A stretch of DNA of 64,000 nt, taken from the NCBI GenBank assembly GCA_964442655.1, contig CAYTZM010000001.1, forward strand, positions 124,001 through 188,000, in the 5' to 3' direction. This DNA is from GCA-002727615 sp964442655. Its GTDB lineage: Bacteria > Pseudomonadota > Alphaproteobacteria > TMED109. The position numbers were made by a program, and so were the translations under genes. Each line of letters opens with the position of its first letter. Position 1 is the stretch's first letter. Shown here piece after piece: positions 8,157 to 16,992 of this stretch. The notes below the pieces were generated by a model. It searched no databases and was not told the origin of the DNA. It worked only from the letters and a program-made list of their open reading frames with translations.

Positions 8157-9263
8157 ATGCCGTGGAATAATAATGATGGCCCTTGGGGATCAGGAAATGG
8201 TTCTTCTGGAAGTGATAATAAAGGAAGTGGTTGGAATAATAATAGTAATTTTGACGATATTATAAAGAACGCAAAAGATAAAGTAGGTTCGATTTTGCCA
8301 GGAGGTAAAAAAGGAATTTCTTTAATATTGATTGTTATTATTGCAGTTTGGATGATAAGTGGGTTTTATACTGTTGGACCGGAAGAGCAGGGTGTCGTTT
8401 TAAGGTTTGGAAAATATATAGAAACGACAACTTCTGGGCTAAACTATCATTTACCAACACCTGTTGAAAAAGTAACAGTAGTGCCAGTTACTACAACTCG
8501 AAATATAGAAATAGGCTTTCGGAAAGGTACAGATAGAGGAGGACAAATAAGTTCACGAAACATAGATGATGAATCGTTAATGTTAACGGGTGATGAAAAT
8601 ATAGTTGATATCAATTTTGTTGTTCAGTGGTATGTAGGGGATGCTGCTAATTTTTTATTTAATATAAGGAATCCTATAAAAAATATTAAGGATGGTGCTG
8701 AAAGTGTAATGCGTGAAATTATGGGGAGAACAGAAATAGAATTTGCTTTATCTGAAGGTAGAGAGGAAGTAAGACAAGAAGCTCAAAAAATGTTACAAAC
8801 TATTCTTGATTCTTATGATTCTGGTATTGTTATTTCTTCACTATTGTTACAGAGAGTAGACCCTCCAGCTACTGTAATTGATGACTATCGTGATGTGCAA
8901 AGAGCAAGAGCCGATAAAGAAAGAGTGATTAATGAAGCAGAAGCCTATGCAAATAGAATTGTTCCTGAAGCAAGAGGTGAAGCGGCAAAAGTTATGGCTG
9001 AAGCTCAAGGATATAAGGAGCAAGTTGTTGCTAGAGCTGAAGGTGCAGCACAAAGGTTTATCTCTATTTATGAGGAATATAGTAATGCCAAAGCTGTGAC
9101 CAAAAGAAGAATATATATAGAAACTATGGAAGAATTAATGAAAAACACTAAAAAAATTATTATTGATAATAATTCTGGAAATGCTGTAGTTCCTTACTTG
9201 CCGTTACCTGAGTTAAGAAATAGGACTCAGAATAGCAATAATGTTAATGGAGAAGTAAGATGA
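8157..9263 (+). CDS. hflK: HflK, FtsH protease modulator
   Basis: This 368-residue stomatin/prohibitin (SPFH) family protein has a Gly/Asn/Ser-rich cytosolic tail (1-35), one membrane segment (about 53-71) and an SPFH domain beginning YTVGPEEQGVVLRFG, followed by an Ala/Glu-rich coiled coil (about 240-310) with the ADKERVINEAEAYAN pattern. With HflC it forms the large membrane cage around FtsH and modulates turnover of membrane proteins. The ATG follows AAAGGAATTTTAT. Its stop overlaps the hflC start by 4 bp. Confidence 0.96.
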   Translation: MPWNNNDGPWGSGNGSSGSDNKGSGWNNNSNFDDIIKNAKDKVGSILPGGKKGISLILIVIIAVWMISGFYTVGPEEQGVVLRFGKYIETTTSGLNYHLPTPVEKVTVVPVTTTRNIEIGFRKGTDRGGQISSRNIDDESLMLTGDENIVDINFVVQWYVGDAANFLFNIRNPIKNIKDGAESVMREIMGRTEIEFALSEGREEVRQEAQKMLQTILDSYDSGIVISSLLLQRVDPPATVIDDYRDVQRARADKERVINEAEAYANRIVPEARGEAAKVMAEAQGYKEQVVARAEGAAQRFISIYEEYSNAKAVTKRRIYIETMEELMKNTKKIIIDNNSGNAVVPYLPLPELRNRTQNSNNVNGEVR

Positions 9264-10135
9264 CACCTAAAAAAATAGCAGTTTTAGTATTAGTGTTAGT
9301 TTTTATAATTTTAGGTGGTTCAAGTTTTTTTTATGTTGATCAAAGAGTGCAAGCTTTAGTCTTACAATTTGGTGAACCAGTAAAGATAATTAAAGAACCT
9401 GGCTTGCAATTTAAGATCCCTTTAATGCAAAATGTAGAATACTTTGATAAACGTTTAATATTGTTTGATAATGCTAAAGAAGAAATCATTAGTTCAGATA
9501 AGAAGCGATTGATAGTAGATGCTTTTGCAAGGTATCATATAGTAGATCCACTTAGATATTATCAGGCAATAAGGTATGAAACTGCTTTAAAAAATCGTTT
9601 AGGATCAATATTAAATGATAGTTTAAGACAAGTTTTAGGAAGGGTTCCTTTAGATAATGTTATATCAGATAATAGGGCTAATTTAATGGAAGAGGTAGGT
9701 AAAATTGTTGCAGAAGAGGCTAAAGAATTTGGATTACAGATTGAGGAAGTAAGAATTAAAAGAGCGGATCTACCTACAGCAAATTCCGAGGCTATATTTA
9801 GAAGAATGCAAACTGAAAGGCAACAAGAAGCGGCACAATTTAGAGCAGAAGGTGAAGAACAGTCTAGAAGGATTAAGGCTGAATCAGAGAGACAACGAAC
9901 AGTTTTATTGGCTAATGCAGAAAGAGATGGGGAAATACTTAGAGGCCAAGGAGATGCTATAAAAAATAAAGTGTTAGGAGAGGCATTTGGACGAGATCCA
10001 GATTTTTTTGCTTTTTATAGATCAATGCAGGCTTATATTTTAGCACTAGATAGTAAAGATACAACAATGGTTTTATCTCCAGATTCTGAATTTTTTAATT
10101 TTTTTGGAGATTTAGAGAATATATCTGAAAAATAA
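9260..10135 (+). CDS. hflC: HflC, FtsH protease modulator
   Basis: This 291-residue SPFH partner of HflK has an N-terminal membrane anchor (about 7-25), a YVDQRVQALVLQFGEPV opening, and the family's VRIKRADLPTANSEAIFRRM segment followed by an Arg/Glu/Ala coiled coil rich in ERQQEAAQFRAEGEE-type repeats. The start lies in ATGA shared with the hflK stop, showing tight coupling. The two subunits alternate in the HflKC ring in the inner membrane. Confidence 0.96.
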   Translation: MTPKKIAVLVLVLVFIILGGSSFFYVDQRVQALVLQFGEPVKIIKEPGLQFKIPLMQNVEYFDKRLILFDNAKEEIISSDKKRLIVDAFARYHIVDPLRYYQAIRYETALKNRLGSILNDSLRQVLGRVPLDNVISDNRANLMEEVGKIVAEEAKEFGLQIEEVRIKRADLPTANSEAIFRRMQTERQQEAAQFRAEGEEQSRRIKAESERQRTVLLANAERDGEILRGQGDAIKNKVLGEAFGRDPDFFAFYRSMQAYILALDSKDTTMVLSPDSEFFNFFGDLENISEK

Positions 10136-10150
10136 CTTATAAAATTTACA

Positions 10151-10372
10151 ATGTCATTTTCATTAGATTTAAATATTATAGAGTTTTTAATTTTAAGTGT
10201 TAGTTTAGTTTTTATTATGGAGGGTCTTTTATATTCATTATTTCCTAATTATATGAAAAAAGTTTCTAAATTTGTTTTGGATCATAATGAAGATAAGATC
10301 AGATTTATTGGACTTATATTTAGTTTTATAGGCTTAGTATTAATATATTTTATTTTGAAGGTGTTTAAATGA
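10151..10372 (+). CDS. DUF2065 (YjeT-like) small membrane protein
   Basis: A 73-residue protein with two hydrophobic segments (about 8-28 and 51-71) separated by a short charged loop with FPNYMKK. It sits directly after hflC and overlaps degP by ATGA. In E. coli the DUF2065 protein YjeT occupies the same place after hflC, so position and size support the family. The function is unknown; a role near the HflKC/FtsH complex is inferred only from context. Confidence 0.75.
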   Translation: MSFSLDLNIIEFLILSVSLVFIMEGLLYSLFPNYMKKVSKFVLDHNEDKIRFIGLIFSFIGLVLIYFILKVFK

Positions 10373-11820
10373 TTATAAAATTTGCAATAAAATATTTTTT
10401 TTCAACATTGTTTTTTGTTTTTATTTCATTTTCTTGTAATGCTGATAGTTATCCACCAGATTTTTCAGACTTGGCTGCTAAACTTTCACCTGCAGTAGTA
10501 AGTATTTCAATCACTATGTCAAATGAACCATCTGTTCCAGGAATACCACAATTTCCTCCAGGTTCTCCTTTTGAAGATTTTTTTAACGATTTTTTTGAGA
10601 GGCGTGGAGGACAAAGACCTCCCAGGGAAAGACAACCTCAGCAAGCTATGGGATCTGGTTTTATAATAGATTCTTCAGGGTTAATAGTGACAAATAATCA
10701 TGTTATTGAAAAGGCAATTTCAATTAACGTTATATTATCAGATAGTAGATCATATAGTGCAAGTCTAATTGGTAAAGACAATAAAACTGACCTTGCCTTA
10801 ATAAAAATTGATGTTGATGAAAACCTTCCTTTTGTTAAATGGGGAGACTCGAATGAGGCAAAAGTAGGTAATTGGGTGTTAGCAATAGGAAATCCTTTTG
10901 GGTTAGTTAATACAGTTACTACAGGAATAATTTCAGCTAGAGCAAGAGATATAAGTGCAGGTCCTTTTGATGATTTCATTCAAACTGATGCAGCAATTAA
11001 TAGAGGTAATTCAGGAGGCCCATTATTTAATTTAGAAGGCGAAGTTATAGGAGTAAATACGGCAATATTTTCTCCTAGTGGAGGAAGTGTAGGCATTGGA
11101 TTTGCCGTACCTTCTGATTTAGCAAAAGGTATTATATTTCAATTAAAAGAATATGGTAAAACTAGAAGAGGATGGCTAGGTGTTAGAATACAAAGTGTAA
11201 CTGAAGATATTGCCAATAGTTTAGGATTAGAACAGATTAAAGGTGCTTTAGTTGCTGGAGTAATGCCAGATGGGCCTGCAAAGTCATCTGGAATGAAGTC
11301 CGGTGATGTAATATTAGAATTTGATGGAAAAGAAGTTATAGATATGAGGGCTTTACCAAGAATTGTAGCAGAAACTGAAATAGATAAACCTGTAAACGTC
11401 AAAATTTGGAGAAATGAAAGATTAATGAATTTACAAGTTGTAGTAGGAGAGATGAAAGAGGAGGTAGTTAAAAATATAAATGATCAAGAAGCTCAGGGAG
11501 ATATAGAATTATCTGTGGAAATTAAGGAATTAGGACTTTTAGTCTCTGCGATTTCTGAGGATATAAAAAGAAAATTTAATATTCCATTAAATACTAAAGG
11601 AGTTATAGTTTTAAATGTTCAATCAGAATCTGATGCGGCATCAAAAGGTATTTTACCAGGTGATATAATTATGGAAATTTCTCAAAATAAGATATTTAGT
11701 CCTTCAGACTTAAAATTTAGACTAGATCAAGAGATCAATTCTTCCAGAGACTTTGCTTTATTATTAATTAATAGAAAAGGCACACTTTCTTATATTGCTG
11801 TGAAAATTAATAAAAATTAA
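10369..11820 (+). CDS. degP: DegP/DegQ-type periplasmic serine protease
   Basis: This 483-residue trypsin-like protease/chaperone has a signal peptide (1-25, cleavage near CNA-D), catalytic triad H111 (TNNHVIE), D141 (TDLALIKI) and S215 (GNSGGP), and two PDZ domains (about 275-360 and 385-475). A Pro/Gly/Arg-rich insert at 55-93 sits in the LA-loop region. It degrades misfolded envelope proteins. The start overlaps the DUF2065 stop by 4 bp, which ties periplasmic and membrane quality control into one transcript, probably driven by the sigma32-like site before hflK. Confidence 0.95.
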   Translation: MIIKFAIKYFFSTLFFVFISFSCNADSYPPDFSDLAAKLSPAVVSISITMSNEPSVPGIPQFPPGSPFEDFFNDFFERRGGQRPPRERQPQQAMGSGFIIDSSGLIVTNNHVIEKAISINVILSDSRSYSASLIGKDNKTDLALIKIDVDENLPFVKWGDSNEAKVGNWVLAIGNPFGLVNTVTTGIISARARDISAGPFDDFIQTDAAINRGNSGGPLFNLEGEVIGVNTAIFSPSGGSVGIGFAVPSDLAKGIIFQLKEYGKTRRGWLGVRIQSVTEDIANSLGLEQIKGALVAGVMPDGPAKSSGMKSGDVILEFDGKEVIDMRALPRIVAETEIDKPVNVKIWRNERLMNLQVVVGEMKEEVVKNINDQEAQGDIELSVEIKELGLLVSAISEDIKRKFNIPLNTKGVIVLNVQSESDAASKGILPGDIIMEISQNKIFSPSDLKFRLDQEINSSRDFALLLINRKGTLSYIAVKINKN

Positions 11821-11856
11821 ATTTATATTTACTAATGGTTTTGGTAGGCTTTTGAT

Positions 11857-12798
11857 ATGAATCATAAAAGCCCTATTATTGTTATTGCTGGCCCAACTGC
11901 ATCTGGAAAATCTTTATTTGGGCTTGAATTAGCTAAAGTTATAAATGGTACTATAATTAATTTTGATAGTATACAGGTTTATAAAGATTTACACATACTA
12001 ACTGCTAGACCTAATAAACTTGAAATGAAAGTTGTTTCGCATAAGTTATATGGTTTTTTATCTGGAGAATTTAGATGTACTGCTATTTATTGGAGAGATA
12101 AAGCAATACAGGAGATAAAAGATACTTTTAAAAGTGGAAAAGTTCCAATATTAGTAGGAGGCACAGGTCTTTATGTGAAGTCATTAATAGATGGTATTAC
12201 TGATATACCGGCTACTGATCCTATATATAAAAAAAAGTCAGAAGAGTTGTACGAAGAATTGGGGGCGAAAAATTTTTTTAGTTTGGTTAAAAAAGTAGAT
12301 CCTATAATAGTAAATAATATATCTGCGAATGATTACCAGAGATTAGTGAGGGCTTATACAGTTTGGTTGCAAACTAAAACCCCTCTATCAGAATGGCAAA
12401 AAAATGATAGTTTGGATAATAAAGTTTTTGGTAATTTTTTTAAAATAAAAATTACTTCTGAGAGAGAAAAATTACGGAAAAATATTAAAATTAGATTTCA
12501 CGAGATGGTTGATGAAGGAGTTATTAATGAAGTTGAATCATTTAAAAGATTAGATACTAGTCTTCCTATTATGAAAGCGCATGGATTGAGGGAAATTATA
12601 AATTATATAGATGGTAAAATTAGTTTTGAAGAAGCTACTAATAGTACTATTAATCAAATTAATAAATATGCAAAAAGACAAGACACTTGGTTTAGAAATA
12701 AATATTATAGTGACTATGAAGTTGTTGATATTAAAAAGAATTTAAATACTGATTGCAGTAATATTTTGTCTATGTATAAGGATATATTAAAAAAGTAA
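11857..12798 (+). CDS. miaA: tRNA dimethylallyltransferase MiaA
   Basis: This 313-residue enzyme adds a dimethylallyl group to A37 of tRNAs that read UNN codons. The P-loop GPTASGKS is at 12-19, followed by NFDSIQVYKDL (substrate tRNA contact), GGTGLYVKSL (about 101-110) and the C-terminal RQDTWFRNK signature. Length is normal. It lies 36 bp after degP and 46 bp before ilvB on the same strand. Confidence 0.96.
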   Translation: MNHKSPIIVIAGPTASGKSLFGLELAKVINGTIINFDSIQVYKDLHILTARPNKLEMKVVSHKLYGFLSGEFRCTAIYWRDKAIQEIKDTFKSGKVPILVGGTGLYVKSLIDGITDIPATDPIYKKKSEELYEELGAKNFFSLVKKVDPIIVNNISANDYQRLVRAYTVWLQTKTPLSEWQKNDSLDNKVFGNFFKIKITSEREKLRKNIKIRFHEMVDEGVINEVESFKRLDTSLPIMKAHGLREIINYIDGKISFEEATNSTINQINKYAKRQDTWFRNKYYSDYEVVDIKKNLNTDCSNILSMYKDILKK

Positions 12799-12844
12799 TA
12801 TATTGTTTAATATATAAGTGTATATAGCAAATATAAGGAAAGTT

Positions 12845-14593
12845 ATGAAGATAAGTGGTTCAGATATAATAGTTAAAACTTTAGCTGATTTAAATGTGGA
12901 TGTTATTTTTGGATATCCAGGCGGAGCAGTGCTTCCTATATATGATGCTATATTTAAACAGAATAGAATTAGGCATGTATTAGTTAGGCATGAACAAGCC
13001 GCAGTCCATATGGCAGAAGGGTATGCTAGGTCTACTGGTAAAGTAGGTGTAGTTTTGGTTACTTCTGGACCAGGTGCTACAAATGCTGTAACAGGATTAA
13101 CAGACGCATATATGGATAGTGTTCCTTTAGTGTGTTTGACAGGGCAGGTGCCTACACATTTAATTGGTACAGATGCCTTTCAAGAAGCAGATACTGTTGG
13201 AATAACGGCTTCTTGTTCAAAACATAATTATTTGATAAAAAATATAAATAATTTAGAAAGTACTATTTGTGAAGCTTTTTATGTCGCAAAATCTGGTAGG
13301 CCAGGTCCAGTAGTTATAGATTTACCAAAAGACGTTCAAAATGATAAATTTTCCTACAAAAGTATCAAGGTAAGTAAATTATCTTCATATAATCCTGTTA
13401 GAAGACCTAAGTTAGAAGATATCAGTATGGCTCTTGATATGCTTTCAAAAGCAAAGCAACCTCTAATTTATGCAGGTGGTGGAGTTATAAATTCTGGTAT
13501 AAAAGCTACGAATAATTTAAGAAAACTTACTAATAGTTTAAATATACCTATTACACTTACTTTAATGGGTTTAGGAGCTGTACCAGCTAATAATAAAAAT
13601 TTTTTAGGAATGTTAGGAATGCATGGGACATATGAAGCTAATATGGCTATGCATGATTGTGACGTAATGTTATGTGTTGGTGTTAGGTTTGATGATAGAA
13701 TAACAGGTAATTTAAAATATTTTTCACCTAATTCTAAGAAAATACATATTGATATTGATCCTTCTTCTATTAATAAAAATGTGAAAGTTAATTTACCATT
13801 AGTAGGAGATTGTGGAACAATTCTTAATATTATGAATAAAGAACTGAAAAATAACAAATATAAAATTAATAAAAAAAATATGCAAAAATGGTGGTTAATA
13901 ATTAATAAGTGGCAAAGAAAAAATTGTTTATCTTTTAAAGATTCAAATAAAATTATTAAACCTCAAAGAGCTATTAAAGAATTAAATCTTGCTTTAAAAA
14001 ATAAAGATGCTTTTATAACTACTGAAGTTGGGCAGCATCAAATGTGGGCAGCGCAGTATTTAGATTTTTATAGACCCAATAGATGGATGACGTCAGGGGG
14101 ATTAGGAACTATGGGGTATGGTTTTCCTGCCGCATTGGGAGTACAAGTTGCTTACCCTGATAAAACTGTAATATGTGTTGCTGGAGAAGCTTCTTTTTTA
14201 ATGAATTTACAAGAATTATCTACTCTTAGGCAATTAAATATTCCAGTAAAAGTTTTTATATTAAATAATGAATACTTAGGTATGGTTAGACAATGGCAAC
14301 AATTTTTTCATGGATCAAGATATTCTGAATCATACACTGATTCTTTACCAGATTTTGTTAAATTAGCAAATTCTTTTGGAATAAAAGGAATGCGCATAAA
14401 AGAACCAAATAAATTAAAAAGTTCTATAAAAGAAATGTTAGATCATAATGGACCAGTTATAGTAGATGTTTGTGTTGATAAACTTGAAAATGTGTTTCCT
14501 ATGATACCAGCTGGAGCGGCACATAATGAAATGAAATTAAGTGATGATGATGATAAACAAACACAAACATCTGAAGGATTAGCACTAGTGTGA
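12845..14593 (+). CDS. ilvB: Acetolactate synthase large subunit
   Basis: This 582-residue ThDP enzyme condenses pyruvate (or pyruvate and 2-oxobutyrate) in the first common step of Val/Leu/Ile synthesis. It has the N-terminal PYR domain with the catalytic Glu in RHEQAAVHMAEGYA (E50), a central FAD-binding domain, and a C-terminal ThDP domain (GGLGTMGYGFPAA, then the GEASFLMNLQEL region). The ATG at 12845 is preferred over an in-frame GTG at 12818 because AAGGAAAG lies just before it. The C-terminus ends in an acidic/Gln-rich tail. The catalytic metal segment reads GEASF where GDGSF/GDASF is usual, a mild variation. Confidence 0.96.
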   Translation: MKISGSDIIVKTLADLNVDVIFGYPGGAVLPIYDAIFKQNRIRHVLVRHEQAAVHMAEGYARSTGKVGVVLVTSGPGATNAVTGLTDAYMDSVPLVCLTGQVPTHLIGTDAFQEADTVGITASCSKHNYLIKNINNLESTICEAFYVAKSGRPGPVVIDLPKDVQNDKFSYKSIKVSKLSSYNPVRRPKLEDISMALDMLSKAKQPLIYAGGGVINSGIKATNNLRKLTNSLNIPITLTLMGLGAVPANNKNFLGMLGMHGTYEANMAMHDCDVMLCVGVRFDDRITGNLKYFSPNSKKIHIDIDPSSINKNVKVNLPLVGDCGTILNIMNKELKNNKYKINKKNMQKWWLIINKWQRKNCLSFKDSNKIIKPQRAIKELNLALKNKDAFITTEVGQHQMWAAQYLDFYRPNRWMTSGGLGTMGYGFPAALGVQVAYPDKTVICVAGEASFLMNLQELSTLRQLNIPVKVFILNNEYLGMVRQWQQFFHGSRYSESYTDSLPDFVKLANSFGIKGMRIKEPNKLKSSIKEMLDHNGPVIVDVCVDKLENVFPMIPAGAAHNEMKLSDDDDKQTQTSEGLALV

Positions 14594-14639
14594 TTTAAAA
14601 TATTTTATTATTAATTTTTGAGTTATATTGAGGCTTTAT

Positions 14640-15257
14640 ATGAAAAAAAAAGAAAAATATCATCATGGAGGTCTTAAAAGTAAATTGATAGAAGATGTAT
14701 TATTAGCAATTAAAAATAATACATTAGAAAAGTATTCGATAAGAGAATCTGCAAGATTAATGGGAGTTTCAGCGGCAGCTCCTTATAATCACTATAAAGA
14801 TAAAAAAGAATTAGTGGATAGTGCATTATTATTTTCAAGGAAAAATTTTTTAAAATTTTTAAGTGATAAATTAAATGATAAAGATTTACATACACAAAAA
14901 TTAATATCTCTTGGAAAAAACTATTTATCGTTTGCTGATAAGAATCCAAAACTTTTTATTTTTATGTTTACTTTTACTAATGAAGATAACGTTAGTGATA
15001 ATTACTACATTGATATTTATAATTTATTTTACGAAGTAATAAGTACGAGTTTTGATACGGATAATTTTAGAAGTAGAATTTCGCTTAATACAGCTGTTTA
15101 TGCTGCGTGGTCTATGGTACATGGTATAGCGAGTTTAATTGCAAATAGGTCTATTGAGAAAAGCGAGATAAAAGGTTATATTGAAGGAAAGTTGTTTGAT
15201 GAATTGTCAGCTATTTGGGCTGTAGGAGTTTCTAAACCTCCTAAATATAGGCTGTAA
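14640..15257 (+). CDS. TetR/AcrR family regulator
   Basis: This 205-residue protein has an N-terminal TetR helix-turn-helix (about 20-60: YSIRESARLMGVSAAAPYNHYKDKKEL) and a helical ligand domain (about 75-200) of the WHG-like type, including YAAWSMVHGIASLIAN. The opening KYHHGGLKSKLI matches the subgroup of TetR proteins that begin with HHGxLR. ATG 14640 is chosen over TTG 14628 because GAGG precedes it. It sits between ilvB and ilvN, an unusual place, in the same direction, 46 bp after ilvB. The target is unknown; the ilv operon is a guess from position. Confidence 0.88.
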   Translation: MKKKEKYHHGGLKSKLIEDVLLAIKNNTLEKYSIRESARLMGVSAAAPYNHYKDKKELVDSALLFSRKNFLKFLSDKLNDKDLHTQKLISLGKNYLSFADKNPKLFIFMFTFTNEDNVSDNYYIDIYNLFYEVISTSFDTDNFRSRISLNTAVYAAWSMVHGIASLIANRSIEKSEIKGYIEGKLFDELSAIWAVGVSKPPKYRL

Positions 15258-15316
15258 CTTTACTTTATGCTCAATAAAATGTAAAAAAGCATACTCATAG
15301 ATTTTAGAAAGGAAAT

Positions 15317-15832
15317 ATGTTGGAAGATAGTAGTACACATACATTCTCAGTAGTAGTTGATAACAAGTCAGGTGTACTTGGTAGAGTAGTAGGGATGTTT
15401 GCCGCAAGAGGTTATAATATTGACAGTTTAACAGTGGCTGAAGTTGATGAAAATAGAAGCCTTTCCAGAATAACTGTAATGGTTACAGGTACTTTAATGG
15501 TTATTGAACAAATTAAAGCTCAGTTAGAAAGAATAGTTCCTGTTAGAAAAGTAGTTGATTTAAATAAAGAAGGGGCATTTGTAAATAGAGAATTAGTACT
15601 AGTTAAGATAAAAGGAAGAGGTGAAAGAAGAGTAGAGTCTTTAAGAATAGCTGATATTTTTAGAGCTAGGGTTATAGATAGTACTAACCAATCTTTTGTT
15701 TTTGAGTTAACAGGGTCGTCAGAAAAAATTGATGCATTTATTAAATTAATGGAACCGTTAGGATTAGTAGAAGTATCAAGAACTGGTGCCGTTGCTATAT
15801 TAAGAGGTGAAAAAGCTTTATATAAAAAATAA
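15317..15832 (+). CDS. ilvN: Acetolactate synthase small (regulatory) subunit
   Basis: A 171-residue protein with an N-terminal ACT domain (about 8-80: HTFSVVVDNKSGVLGRVVGMFAARGYNIDSL in outline) and a C-terminal small-subunit domain. It gives valine feedback inhibition to IlvB. The length is that of the IlvH/IlvN long form. It starts 59 bp after the TetR gene, with AGAAAGGAAAT before the ATG, and is followed 19 bp later by ilvC. Confidence 0.95.
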   Translation: MLEDSSTHTFSVVVDNKSGVLGRVVGMFAARGYNIDSLTVAEVDENRSLSRITVMVTGTLMVIEQIKAQLERIVPVRKVVDLNKEGAFVNRELVLVKIKGRGERRVESLRIADIFRARVIDSTNQSFVFELTGSSEKIDAFIKLMEPLGLVEVSRTGAVAILRGEKALYKK

Positions 15833-15851
15833 AATGTAAGAGGAGAGAATA

Positions 15852-16871
15852 ATGAGAGTATATTATGATAGAGATTGTGATGTAAATTTAATTAAAGCAA
15901 AAAATGTTGTTGTAATAGGTTATGGAAGTCAAGGGCATGCTCATGCCGCTAACATGAAGGAAAGTGGTGTAAAGAATATTAGAATTGCATTAAAAGAGAA
16001 TTCTTCATCTATTGCAAAAGCTAAAGATGCAGATTTTGAAGTTATGAATGTAAGTGAGGCTGCTAAATGGGCTGATGTTATGATGATGGCTACTCCTGAT
16101 GAATTGCAGTCTCAAATTTGGGATTCTCATTTAAAGGAAAACATGAAACCTGGAGCTGCTCTTGGGTTTGCACACGGATTAAATATTCATTTTGGATTAA
16201 TTGATGCTAGAGAAGATTTGGATATATTTATGTTAGCTCCAAAAGGACCTGGCCATACTGTAAGGTCTGAATATCTTAGAGGAGGAGGTGTGCCATCATT
16301 AGTTGCAGTTTCGCAAAACGCATCAGGAAATGCTTTAGATATAGGTTTGTCTTATGGTTGTGCTGTAGGTGGAGGAAGAGCTGGAATAATTGAGACTACA
16401 TTTAAAGAAGAATGCGAAACAGATTTATTTGGAGAGCAAGTAGTATTATGTGGAGGTTTGTCAGAATTAATAGTTGCTGGATTTGAGACATTGGTGGATG
16501 CTGGGTATGCTCCAGAGATGGCTTATTTTGAGTGTTTGCATGAAGTAAAATTAATTGTTGACTTAATGTATGAAGGTGGATTAGCTAATATGAGATATTC
16601 TATATCAAATACAGCTGAATACGGAGATTATGTAACTGGAAAGAGAATAATTAATAAGGAAACTCGTAAAGAAATGAAAAAGGTTCTAGAAGACATACAA
16701 ACTGGTAAATTTACGAGAGATTGGATGCAAGAATGTCAAGTAAATCAACCTAGATTTAAGGCTACTAGACGAAGAGCTTCTGAGCATATGATTGAAGAAG
16801 TAGGGGCTAAATTAAGAGGTATGATGCCTTGGATAGCAGATCAAAAGCTTGTAGATAAAGATAAAAATTAA
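15852..16871 (+). CDS. ilvC: Ketol-acid reductoisomerase
   Basis: This 339-residue class I KARI has the Rossmann motif GYGSQGHAHA (23-32), an APKGPGHTVR segment (about 128-137) and the Mg-binding DLFGEQVVLCGG region. It isomerises and reduces acetolactate to the dihydroxy acid in Val/Ile/Leu synthesis. AAGAGGAGAG before the ATG is one of the strongest ribosome sites in the window. It belongs to the ilvB-tetR-ilvN-ilvC run. Confidence 0.98.
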   Translation: MRVYYDRDCDVNLIKAKNVVVIGYGSQGHAHAANMKESGVKNIRIALKENSSSIAKAKDADFEVMNVSEAAKWADVMMMATPDELQSQIWDSHLKENMKPGAALGFAHGLNIHFGLIDAREDLDIFMLAPKGPGHTVRSEYLRGGGVPSLVAVSQNASGNALDIGLSYGCAVGGGRAGIIETTFKEECETDLFGEQVVLCGGLSELIVAGFETLVDAGYAPEMAYFECLHEVKLIVDLMYEGGLANMRYSISNTAEYGDYVTGKRIINKETRKEMKKVLEDIQTGKFTRDWMQECQVNQPRFKATRRRASEHMIEEVGAKLRGMMPWIADQKLVDKDKN

Positions 16872-16992
16872 ATTAATAATATTTATATCTTTGTATTTAT
16901 AAATTTTATTTAACTAATATTTATAAAATATGCTTGAATCCTTTGGTTTCTAAGCGCATATTAAGGTTGTTTATAGATTGGAAAGTATAATA

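Noticed and set aside
16930..16953. Possible leader peptide before leuA
   Set aside because: The tiny frame (MLESFGF) has no run of Leu/Val/Ile codons and no terminator/antiterminator hairpins follow.
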